Of a DNA stretch of 11,288 nt, positions 4,698 to 10,194 are shown one piece after another. A program made the position numbers and the translations under genes. The DNA comes from an archaeon (GTDB lineage: Archaea > Nanobdellota > Nanobdellia > Pacearchaeales > GW2011-AR1). The stretch spans positions 1-11,288 of the forward strand of contig JAUVHP010000033.1 of assembly GCA_030593225.1 (NCBI GenBank), read 5' to 3'. The stretch's first letter is position 1; every line of letters begins with the position of its first letter. The notes beneath the pieces are model-generated. The model was not told where the DNA came from. It did not search any database and saw nothing but the letters and a program-made list of their open reading frames with translations.

Positions 4698-5516
4698 ATG
4701 AATATTGCACTTGTATATATGGTTGCGGGAATGTCAAATCGTTTTGGCGGAAATATTAAACAATTTGCACGTGTAGGCCCTAACAATGAAACATTAATTG
4801 AGTATTCTTTAAATCAGGCAATCAAAGCAGGTTTTAGTAAAATTATTTTTATTGTTGGAAAGAAAACCAAACAAGGATTTATAGAAATGTTTGGAGAAAG
4901 TTATAAAGGAATTCCAATTGAATACGCGTTTCAAGATTTTGATGAATCAACACGAGATAGACCTTGGGGAACATTAGATGCTTTATGCTGTGCAGAAAAA
5001 TTTTTAGATTGTTCTTTTGTTGTTTGTAATGGCGACGATATTTATGGTGAAAGAATTTTCAAAAATCTTGTGAATTATTTTAGAGAAAAAAATCAATGTG
5101 CAACAATAGGGTATTCTCTTGGAGAAGTTCTCCCTGAAAATGGTTCTGTAAATAGGGGAATTTTTAAAACAGATTGCATGGGAAATTTAAAATCAATTGT
5201 AGAAACATTTGATATTACTAAAGAAAATCTAGAAGAAAAAGGTCTGAAACAAGATTCTCATTGTAGTATGAATATTTTTGTATTAAATCCAGAAATTTTT
5301 AATTCATTAAAAAAATCATTATTTGAATTTAAAGAGAAACATAAAGAAAATAGAAAAATAGAATGCTTTTTACCTGAAGAATTAACTAATTTAATTAGTC
5401 AAAAAAATTTAAAGATAAAAGTTCTTCCAACTTTTGAAAAATGTATTGGTGTGACAAATCCTGAAGATGAGTTTTGGGTTAGAGAAATTTTATCCTCGGC
5501 TTTGCACAAAATCTAA
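4698..5516 (+). CDS. Sugar-phosphate nucleotidyltransferase (NTP_transferase fold)
   Basis: A 272-residue enzyme of the GT-A-like nucleotidyltransferase family, which joins an NTP and a sugar (or choline-type) phosphate to give an activated NDP compound plus pyrophosphate. Seen directly: N-terminal nucleotide loop MVAGMSNRFGG (8-18) with Lys21-Gln22 and VGPNNE after it, IIFIVGKK (49-56), PWGTLDAL (89-96), and the metal-binding NGDDIYG (111-117), where the central Asp is the usual Mg ligand. The last third (residues 190-265) contains SMNIFVLNPEIF, a common strand in this family. The pattern 'GxxxRFGGxKQ...VGPNGE' resembles a bacterial/archaeal subgroup of about 300 aa. The nucleotide and substrate cannot be told. 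The ATG is 25-26 bp from the TATA, so it is predicted leaderless. The final residues SALHKI are encoded inside a repeated hairpin sequence (5497-5536), so the C-terminus may have been altered by that element. Confidence 0.85.
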   Translation: MNIALVYMVAGMSNRFGGNIKQFARVGPNNETLIEYSLNQAIKAGFSKIIFIVGKKTKQGFIEMFGESYKGIPIEYAFQDFDESTRDRPWGTLDALCCAEKFLDCSFVVCNGDDIYGERIFKNLVNYFREKNQCATIGYSLGEVLPENGSVNRGIFKTDCMGNLKSIVETFDITKENLEEKGLKQDSHCSMNIFVLNPEIFNSLKKSLFEFKEKHKENRKIECFLPEELTNLISQKNLKIKVLPTFEKCIGVTNPEDEFWVREILSSALHKI

Positions 5517-5536
5517 ATCACTTTTTGTGCAAAGCC
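5497..5536 (+). repeat. Hairpin-forming dispersed repeat, copy A
   Basis: Perfect 14-bp arms GGCTTTGCACAAAA (5498-5511) and TTTTGTGCAAAGCC (5523-5536) surround an 11-base loop that holds the nucleotidyltransferase stop codon. It aligns with 6318-6357 at 34 of 40 positions. Together the copies bracket the XRE/membrane-protein pair. It may act as an RNA 3' end structure, a mobile or REP-like element, or a recombination site. Confidence 0.75.
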
Positions 5537-5551
5537 ATTCAAAACAAAAGT

Positions 5552-5559
5552 TTTATAAA
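5552..5559 (+). promoter_or_regulatory. TATA box of the XRE/membrane-protein operon (TTTATAAA)
   Basis: The centre is about 70 bp before the XRE start codon. The predicted transcription start near 5581 falls in the first operator, leaving a leader of about 45 nt with AAGGA at 5612-5616. Confidence 0.55.
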
Positions 5560-5566
5560 TGATTAA

Positions 5567-5584
5567 TGTTAACTAAACATAACA
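5567..5584 (+). promoter_or_regulatory. Operator O1 (TGTTA-N8-TAACA)
   Basis: Half-sites TGTTA (5567-5571) and TAACA (5580-5584) with an 8-bp spacer cover the predicted transcription start. The same arrangement recurs 21 bp downstream (O2), two helical turns, so two dimers could bind the same face of the DNA. Confidence 0.55.
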
Positions 5585-5585
5585 A

Positions 5586-5607
5586 ATTGTTAGTTAAAAC
5601 TAACAAT
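5586..5607 (+). promoter_or_regulatory. Operator O2 (10-2-10 dyad containing TGTTA-N8-TAACA)
   Basis: ATTGTTAGTT, two bases (AA), then its exact reverse complement AACTAACAAT. The core TGTTA-N8-TAACA (5588-5605) has the same spacing as O1. Autorepression by the XRE protein encoded 20 bp downstream is the obvious inference. Confidence 0.6.
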
Positions 5608-5625
5608 AAGTAAGGAAAACATCAC

Positions 5626-5832
5626 ATGAAAACCAAAATCAAAGAATTCAGAGCAAAGAAAAATTTAACTCAAGAAGAGCTTGCCAAAAAAGTAGATGTG
5701 TCAAGACAAACAATTCTTTATATTGAAAGAGGAGAATACAATCCTTCATTACTGTTAGCAATGAATATCTGTAAGATATTAAAGTGCAAAGTCGAGGATT
5801 TATTTATACCATCAAAAGGAGGTTCAAAATGA
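5626..5832 (+). CDS. XRE-family helix-turn-helix regulator
   Basis: A 68-residue single-domain DNA-binding protein of the Cro/C1 type. The five-helix fold is legible: IKEFRAKKNLTQEELAKKV (5-23) with the turn, recognition helix VSRQTILYIERGEYNPSL (25-42), then LAMNICKILKCKVEDLF (44-60). It resembles the short regulators (about 65-70 aa) that are commonly paired with a small membrane protein in bacteria and archaea. Two TGTTA-N8-TAACA sites stand over its own promoter, indicating autoregulation. AAGGA at 5612-5616 is 9 nt before the ATG. The stop TGA overlaps the start of the membrane protein gene (ATGA), so the two are translationally coupled. No sensor domain is present, so the signal is likely sensed by its partner or by promoter competition. 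Confidence 0.92.
   Translation: MKTKIKEFRAKKNLTQEELAKKVDVSRQTILYIERGEYNPSLLLAMNICKILKCKVEDLFIPSKGGSK
5818..5823 (+). promoter_or_regulatory. Shine-Dalgarno AGGAGG deciding the membrane-protein start
   Basis: A strong anti-SD match 5 nt before the ATG at 5829, located inside the last codons of the XRE gene. Confidence 0.75.
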
Positions 5833-6278
5833 AAAACAAATACGACAAATCAGTAACGGTATTCTATGGATTTATTCTTTTGCTCACAGTCATAAGTTTT
5901 TCTTGGGCAGTAGCCAAAGCATATTCTATCAATTGGGATATTTTCAAAATTAATTCAATAACTCTTAACATTTATGTAGGATTACTTGTAGGATTATATT
6001 TCACATATTTTCTCTTGAAAGAGTTAATGTATTTTAGGAAACATAAGAAAATCATTCATGGATATGATGAAAGAAATGCAGAAGTAGTAAGTAATTCATT
6101 AAGAAATGCAGGGTCAATTATAATATTAATACTCATTGGAGCAAGCTATTATTTTTCTTTGTTCCATGACACAAGTGCTTTACTTTTCAGTGTAAGGTCA
6201 ATTTCATATGTATTAGTAATAGGGATAATAACTTTTTTCATCTCTTTTTGGTATTACTATAAGAAAAGAAATCTTTAA
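5829..6278 (+). CDS. Four-helix membrane protein paired with the XRE regulator (DUF2178-like)
   Basis: A 149-residue integral membrane protein with hydrophobic segments at about 10-30, 46-68, 95-113 and 123-144. A charged loop between helices 2 and 3 contains RKHKKIIHGYDERNAEVV (about 71-88); the DER signature followed by a small-residue helix is typical of DUF2178 and related XRE-linked membrane proteins. The start at 5829 is chosen because a strong AGGAGG lies at 5818-5823, 5 nt before it, and the ATG overlaps the XRE stop. An in-frame ATG at 5784 lies inside the XRE gene without its own site. Function is unknown: the gene pair resembles regulator/immunity-type modules, but no toxin is visible nearby. 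Codon choice leans to ATA for Ile and GTA for Val more than in the flanking genes, consistent with transfer. The pair is bracketed by hairpin repeats. Confidence 0.75.
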   Translation: MKNKYDKSVTVFYGFILLLTVISFSWAVAKAYSINWDIFKINSITLNIYVGLLVGLYFTYFLLKELMYFRKHKKIIHGYDERNAEVVSNSLRNAGSIIILILIGASYYFSLFHDTSALLFSVRSISYVLVIGIITFFISFWYYYKKRNL

Positions 6279-6303
6279 TTACAAGTTTCTCAAAAACCCA
6301 GAT

Positions 6304-6317
6304 CTCCTTAGCAGGAG
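6304..6317 (+). repeat. Small hairpin CTCCT-TAGC-AGGAG after the membrane protein gene
   Basis: A perfect 5-bp stem with a 4-base loop, 25 bp after the stop codon and directly joined to repeat copy B. It may form part of the transcript's 3' structure. Confidence 0.35.
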
Positions 6318-6389
6318 CGGCTTTGTATAAAATCTAGATTACTTTTTGTGCAACCCCTTATTTTTTATTACTTTTTGTGCAAAGCCGCT
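6316..6389 (+). repeat. Hairpin-forming dispersed repeat, copy B with an extra half-copy C
   Basis: 6318-6357 matches copy A (5497-5536) at 34 of 40 positions. Its right half (16 bases, ATTACTTTTTGTGCAA at 6338-6353) is repeated exactly at 6367-6382. The left arm 6316-6332 pairs with 6373-6389 over 17 bp. The two changes relative to copy A's left arm (CAC to TAT) become U-G wobble pairs in plus-strand RNA, so the fold is kept. The T-rich stretch 6358-6376 between the arms could also end transcription. Confidence 0.7.
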
Positions 6390-6401
6390 ATCATCATAAC
6401 T

Positions 6402-6409
6402 TTTATAAG
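6402..6409 (+). promoter_or_regulatory. TATA box (TTTATAAG) of the nucleotidyltransferase/HEPN-like gene
   Basis: The centre is 26 bp before the ATG at 6431; with no Shine-Dalgarno in between, a leaderless mRNA is predicted. Confidence 0.6.
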
Positions 6410-6430
6410 TAGTTAATTTCTATTTTCACT

Positions 6431-8224
6431 ATGGAAGAAAGTAACAAAAATAATTCTATTCCAGAAATGAATATTGAAAATAAATATGATGAAAAGAAAC
6501 CTGTAATTCCTGAAAATTCAAGTAAAGCTCAAAAAGAGATGGAAAAGACCAAGAAAGAAGTTGAGAAATTGAAGACCTTTATTGTAAAAAAATATCCTTT
6601 TGTTCAGGCCATTGGAATTTTGCCACCGCAATCAATTCCAGTTTTTATTGAAGAAGAAGAGGTTCCGAAAGAAGTTGAAAAACATATTCACCTTTATATG
6701 ATTGTGCCAGAAGATAAATTAAAAGAAATTCCTAAAATTAAGCAAGTTCTTGTTGAGAAAATTGAGTCCTTGAAGCAAAAAATTTGGTTGCAGATTAAGA
6801 CGCCGATTGATATTTGGGAAGGTTGTATGGATAGTAAATTTGAATTAACTAATGCTATTGGAATGTCGTTTCCACTTTATGATAAAGGAATTTTGTCTGG
6901 GCTTCGGGTTGCAGAAATTCACAAATCTTTGGTTTTGCAGAAGTTTGAAAAATATGTTGTAAGTTATGTTATTGCTGGAAGTTTAGTTCGTGGTGACACA
7001 ACAAAAACTTCTGATGTTGATGTGTTTGTTATAATTAATGATACCGACGTTAAAAGAATGCCTCGTTTGGAATTAAAAGAAAGATTGAGAAATATTATTT
7101 TTCAGTATATTTCTGAGGCAACAGCCTTGGCAGGTTTAAAGACAAATGTTTTAAATGTTCAGGCGTATTTATTGACAGAGTTTTGGGATTCTGTGAAAGA
7201 TGCTAATCCTGTAATTTTTACTTTTATTAGAGATGGTGTTCCACTTTATGATAGAGGAACTTTTATGCCATGGAAAGCATTGTTGAAAATGGGTAAGTTA
7301 AAACCTTCGCCTGAAGCCATTGATATGTTTATGTCTATGGGCGACAACACAATTAAGAGAGCTAAAAAAGCACTTTTGGAAATTGTTATTGGTGATTTAT
7401 ATTGGAGTGTTTTAACTCCTAGCCAGGCCTTGTTAATGCTTTATGGTTTGCCACCTCCGACCCCTAAACAAGTTGTTGGAGAAATGAAAAGAGTTTTTAT
7501 GACTAAAGAAAAAATGCTTGAAAAAAAATATATTGATATTTTAGAAGAAATTGTTGTTAAATATTACAAGGGATATGAGCATGAAAAAGTTAAAGAAGTT
7601 AGTGGGACAAATGTTGATAGATTGATTAAAGATACAGAGGATTATATTAAACGACTTGGAGAGTTGCGAGAACAAATTGAAAAGCGAGCACAGGAAAAAA
7701 CAATTGAACAAATTTACAAAGATGTTTTTGAATTATTGAAAACTATTTTAGGAAAAAAATCTCAGGCAGCTTTGATTGAAGAGTTTGAAAAAAAATTAAT
7801 TAAGACAGGGAAACTTTCTAGAAATTCTTTAAGAATTTTAGAAAAAGTTGTTAATGCAAGAAAAGAGTTTAAGAAAGGAAAATCAAATTCGCATAAAGTT
7901 GATTTGGCGAGAAAAAATGCTTCAATTTTAATCAATGATTTAATTGAGTATTCGCAAAGATGTGATTTGGCATTTATGGAAAAAGGAAAAATGATGTTGA
8001 AGTTTGGTAAAAATGAAATGGCTGAATTATTAACTGCCGACGATAAAACTTTTTTAATTCAAGGAAATATAATTAAGAAACTTGGAGACAAAATAGAAAT
8101 AACAGATATGAATGAAATGGTAAAAGCAATTGAGAATCAAAAAACAAAACAAGCAATTAAGATTAATCCTAAAGTTTTTGAGTTGGTTAAGAAAGAACTT
8201 GGTGATTTTGAGATTGTTTTGTAA
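6431..8224 (+). CDS. MNT-type nucleotidyltransferase fused to a HEPN-like helical domain, with a degenerate N-terminal repeat
   Basis: 597 residues. The central domain (about 170-285) is a Pol-beta-superfamily nucleotidyltransferase: AGSLVRGD (182-189) is the G-S loop and SDVDVFVI (194-201) gives the metal-binding D195 and D197. Residues about 300-385 form a helical region (YWSVLTPSQALLMLYGLPPPTPK, then KYYKGYEH) like HEPN partners of MNT proteins, though the RNase signature R-x4-6-H is not evident. Residues about 45-160 look like a decayed copy of the first domain: HLYMIVPED sits where SDVDVFVI should be, and SFPLYDKGIL parallels GVPLYDRGTF (about 275-284). A lysine/glutamate-rich coiled coil (about 395-425) leads to a unique C-terminal domain (430-597). 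Such enzymes transfer NMP groups to RNA or protein; the target is unknown. It is a single gene with its own promoter, flanked by unrelated genes. Confidence 0.75.
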   Translation: MEESNKNNSIPEMNIENKYDEKKPVIPENSSKAQKEMEKTKKEVEKLKTFIVKKYPFVQAIGILPPQSIPVFIEEEEVPKEVEKHIHLYMIVPEDKLKEIPKIKQVLVEKIESLKQKIWLQIKTPIDIWEGCMDSKFELTNAIGMSFPLYDKGILSGLRVAEIHKSLVLQKFEKYVVSYVIAGSLVRGDTTKTSDVDVFVIINDTDVKRMPRLELKERLRNIIFQYISEATALAGLKTNVLNVQAYLLTEFWDSVKDANPVIFTFIRDGVPLYDRGTFMPWKALLKMGKLKPSPEAIDMFMSMGDNTIKRAKKALLEIVIGDLYWSVLTPSQALLMLYGLPPPTPKQVVGEMKRVFMTKEKMLEKKYIDILEEIVVKYYKGYEHEKVKEVSGTNVDRLIKDTEDYIKRLGELREQIEKRAQEKTIEQIYKDVFELLKTILGKKSQAALIEEFEKKLIKTGKLSRNSLRILEKVVNARKEFKKGKSNSHKVDLARKNASILINDLIEYSQRCDLAFMEKGKMMLKFGKNEMAELLTADDKTFLIQGNIIKKLGDKIEITDMNEMVKAIENQKTKQAIKINPKVFELVKKELGDFEIVL

Positions 8225-8234
8225 GATATAAATT

Positions 8235-8242
8235 TTTATAAA
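8235..8242 (+). promoter_or_regulatory. TATA box (TTTATAAA) of the 95-aa gene
   Basis: The centre is 25-26 bp before the ATG at 8264, with no Shine-Dalgarno; a leaderless transcript is predicted. Confidence 0.6.
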
Positions 8243-8263
8243 CAACTTAATTAAAATAAATTT

Positions 8264-8551
8264 ATGTCTGTAGAAAAAATGCTTAAATATTCTAAAGAAA
8301 ATGGACTAAAAGTGGGAGTTATTCTTGAAGAGATTCCTAAACTTTGGACAGGCTCAAATCTTCCTGTTTTTAAAGAAAATGAACTTGTTTTATATTTGCC
8401 AGAAAAAAATAAATATAATCCTTTAGAAAATTTAAATAAATTAACGATTTGGAAATTTGAACCTTCTATAGGAAAAACAATTGGAATAAAAGGCGTTTCA
8501 AAAGAATACGTAAAAAAATATATTTCTAATTGTAAGATAACTCATTATTGA
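8264..8551 (+). CDS. Uncharacterised 95-aa protein
   Basis: I do not recognise this family. The protein is soluble-looking and lysine-rich: an N-terminal helix (SVEKMLKYSKENGLK), then alternating strands (VGVILEEIPKLW, NELVLYLPEK, KLTIWKFEPS) and a C-terminal helix (KEYVKKYISNC). There are no membrane segments, no signal peptide and no metal-binding cluster (a single Cys, near the C-terminus). A convincing TATA box sits 25-26 bp before the ATG, supporting a real leaderless gene with its own promoter. The gap to the next gene (67 bp) contains that gene's own TATA, so the neighbours are transcribed separately and context gives little hint of function. Confidence 0.65.
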   Translation: MSVEKMLKYSKENGLKVGVILEEIPKLWTGSNLPVFKENELVLYLPEKNKYNPLENLNKLTIWKFEPSIGKTIGIKGVSKEYVKKYISNCKITHY

Positions 8552-8591
8552 AAAATTTGCAACTATGTAATTCCTAAATAATAAGATAATT

Positions 8592-8597
8592 TTTAAA
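8592..8597 (+). promoter_or_regulatory. TATA box (TTTAAA) of the TRM11-like gene
   Basis: The centre is about 25 bp before the ATG at 8619, in AATTTTTAAACAA; no Shine-Dalgarno, so leaderless. Confidence 0.55.
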
Positions 8598-8618
8598 CAA
8601 TTCCAATTTCTATAATCT

Positions 8619-9740
8619 ATGAAATATTTATTTATTCTTGGTCGAAATGTTGAACTTTCTCTTGCAGAGATTTTTTCGTATTTTGAAAAGGTCGGAAATG
8701 AAATAAAAGATTATGAAATTAAAAAGAATGCAGTTCTTCTTGATTTAGAAAAACCAATTTCAAAAATTATTAATAATTTTGGTGGAGTTATTTCTATTGG
8801 TGAAGTTTTATGTGAAGGAAATAAAAAAGAATTAATTAGTTGTTTAGATAAAAAAGAATTATATTTTGGTGAAAAAAATAAATTTAATTATTGTTTGTGG
8901 GATTTTGCTGATAATTCTGTTGAGGAAATTTCTAGATATTTAAAAAAGAGATTTCGTAGTGAAAAATTAAAGGCAGTTCAAAAAACTTTGACTGGCAGAA
9001 TTGAACTTCAATCTGGAAAAAAAGTTCAAAATATTGTTTCTAATTTAATTAATAAAGAATTTTTTTTATTTGGTGATGAAAAATTATATTTCGGTAAGGT
9101 AACTGAAAAATGTGATTATGAAAAATTAGAACAAAGAGATATGACTCGTCCTGTTCGACGAGAGTCGCTTTCAATTTCTCCGCGTTTAGCTAAAATTATT
9201 ATTAATCTTTCGCAAGTTAAAAAAAATGGAAAATTATTAGATTCATTTTGTGGTGTTGGAGTTATTTTGCAAGAGGCATTACTTCAAGAAATTGAAGTTA
9301 TTGGAATTGATAAAGATAAAAAAGCAATTAATGGTGCAAGAGAGAATTTGGAATATCAAAATTTTTCTAAAGAAAAATACAAGTTAATTAATTGGGATTC
9401 TTCAACTGCTAAAATTAGTGAAGTAAATGTTCTTGTAACAGAGCCAGATTTAGGAGAAACTTTAAAAAAAATTCCAACAAAAGAAAAAGCTAAAAAAATG
9501 TTAAAAGATTATGAAAATTTAATGATTAAAATTTTAGGAAATTTGAGTAATTTAGTTTTAGGGAAAATTGTTTTTACTGCACCTTTTATTAGAATTGGTA
9601 AAAAAAGATTGGGTTGTGATATGGATCGAGTTTTAGAAAAAACTGATTTGAAATTATCAACAATTAAAAATATTAAATTTCCAATTCCAGAGTTTAGAGG
9701 AAATCAAATTGTAGGGCGTGAGATTTTTGTTCTTGAGTAG
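8619..9740 (+). CDS. THUMP/TRM11-like SAM-dependent tRNA methyltransferase with an atypical motif IV
   Basis: 373 residues. The N-terminus (MKYLFILGRNVELSLAEIFSYF) and region 60-165 match the N-terminal and THUMP parts of the TRM11/Trm-G10 family, which binds tRNA and methylates N2 of G10. The catalytic half shows RDMTRPVRRES...SPRLAKIIINLS (173-197), the family's linker into the Rossmann domain, SAM-binding motif I LLDSFCGVGVILQEA (206-220), and the acidic end of strand 2, GIDKD (229-233). Where the family normally has the catalytic motif IV [D/N]PPY, this protein has TEPDLG (274-279). The EP-x-LG variant seems to mark a divergent subgroup, and the aromatic residue that stacks on the guanine is missing. 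The residue modified therefore cannot be assumed to be G10. It has its own leaderless promoter; the neighbours are functionally unrelated. Confidence 0.8.
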   Translation: MKYLFILGRNVELSLAEIFSYFEKVGNEIKDYEIKKNAVLLDLEKPISKIINNFGGVISIGEVLCEGNKKELISCLDKKELYFGEKNKFNYCLWDFADNSVEEISRYLKKRFRSEKLKAVQKTLTGRIELQSGKKVQNIVSNLINKEFFLFGDEKLYFGKVTEKCDYEKLEQRDMTRPVRRESLSISPRLAKIIINLSQVKKNGKLLDSFCGVGVILQEALLQEIEVIGIDKDKKAINGARENLEYQNFSKEKYKLINWDSSTAKISEVNVLVTEPDLGETLKKIPTKEKAKKMLKDYENLMIKILGNLSNLVLGKIVFTAPFIRIGKKRLGCDMDRVLEKTDLKLSTIKNIKFPIPEFRGNQIVGREIFVLE

Positions 9741-9744
9741 TAAT

Positions 9745-9753
9745 CTTTAAAAA
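9745..9753 (+). promoter_or_regulatory. TATA box (CTTTAAAAA) of the cupin gene
   Basis: The centre is 25-26 bp before the ATG at 9775. The 15 bases from 9745 are identical to the gyrA TATA region on the opposite strand. Confidence 0.6.
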
Positions 9754-9774
9754 CATAAATATTAATTATATTTT

Positions 9775-10083
9775 ATGCAAGAATTTCCAGAAACTTTTGG
9801 TAAAGTTCAAGTTTTTGAATCTGATGGTACTTTTAGTTCAACTTTTTTAATTATAGAACCTGGAAAGGGACTACCAAAACATCATCATAAAAAAATGAAA
9901 GAAGTAGTTATAGTTATGGAAGGGGAAATTGTTTATGATGGAAAAGTAAAAAAACCTCATGATACGATTATTCAAGAACCAGGAACAACTCATTCAATCA
10001 AAAATGAAACAGATTCAAATGTAAAAGTTTTATTTATTAATATTCCTCCTTATAATTCTAGAGATGTTTTTGAGGAAAAATAA
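9775..10083 (+). CDS. Single-domain cupin
   Basis: A 102-residue small beta-barrel protein. Cupin motif 1 is legible as G-x-G-L-P-K-H-H-H-x6-E (PGKGLPKHHHKKMKEVVIV, about 29-47, followed by MEGEI), giving the His/His/Glu metal ligands. Motif 2 is EPGTTHSIKN (about 68-77), giving the fourth ligand His and the conserved Asn. Residue numbers are approximate. Small cupins of this type bind Fe, Mn or Zn and act as isomerases, dioxygenases or simple sensors; nothing in the sequence tells which. It is expressed from its own leaderless promoter, as the TATA box is 25-26 bp before the ATG. Upstream is the TRM11-like gene (34-bp gap); downstream the translation operon has a separate promoter. Confidence 0.85.
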   Translation: MQEFPETFGKVQVFESDGTFSSTFLIIEPGKGLPKHHHKKMKEVVIVMEGEIVYDGKVKKPHDTIIQEPGTTHSIKNETDSNVKVLFINIPPYNSRDVFEEK

Positions 10084-10102
10084 ATTTTCTTAGATAGCAA
10101 AT

Positions 10103-10110
10103 TTTATAAA
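10103..10110 (+). promoter_or_regulatory. TATA box (TTTATAAA) of the eL33-uL16 operon
   Basis: The centre (10106) is 26 bp before the ATG of a 20-codon ORF (10132), not before the eL33 ATG (10191, 85 bp away). By the spacing rule in this window the transcript should begin at the short ORF. Confidence 0.6.
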
Positions 10111-10131
10111 CGAAATTTATTGATACTAAAT

Positions 10132-10194
10132 ATGGCAAAAGCAAATATAAAATTTCCATGCATCCGAAAATTATCTGGAGGTTATTTCAAATGA
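10132..10194 (+). CDS. Upstream ORF of 20 codons (possible leader peptide of eL33)
   Basis: The frame begins MAKANIKF and ends GGYFK, followed by TGA whose first two bases are the TG of the eL33 ATG (ATGA overlap). Its ATG lies 26 bp from the TATA centre, exactly the leaderless spacing seen in this window, so ribosomes should initiate here. The eL33 Shine-Dalgarno GGAGGT (10177-10182) lies inside it, so translation of the short ORF would expose or mask that site and couple to eL33. The peptide is basic (five Lys, one Arg). It is not eL41, which is almost all Arg/Lys. It may be only a coupling device or a regulatory leader; there is no direct evidence that the peptide is stable. Confidence 0.45.
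   Translation: MAKANIKFPCIRKLSGGYFK
10177..10182 (+). promoter_or_regulatory. Shine-Dalgarno GGAGGT deciding the eL33 start
   Basis: 8 nt before the ATG at 10191. It excludes the in-frame ATG at 10158, which has no such site and would add residues absent from the family. Confidence 0.75.

Noticed and set aside
4639..4737. Upstream extension of the 59-aa minus-strand gene
   Set aside because: It would cross the divergent promoter and the start of the nucleotidyltransferase.
5784..5828. Earlier in-frame ATG for the membrane protein
   Set aside because: It lies within the XRE coding region; AGGAGG and the ATGA overlap mark 5829.
8054..8245. Minus-strand frame opposite the end of the nucleotidyltransferase/HEPN-like gene
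   Set aside because: Antisense low-complexity (Phe/Ile/Tyr/Asn) shadow with no supporting signals.
10158..10190. Earlier in-frame ATG for eL33
   Set aside because: No Shine-Dalgarno, wrong distance from the TATA, and an N-terminal extension not seen in the family; GGAGGT marks 10191.
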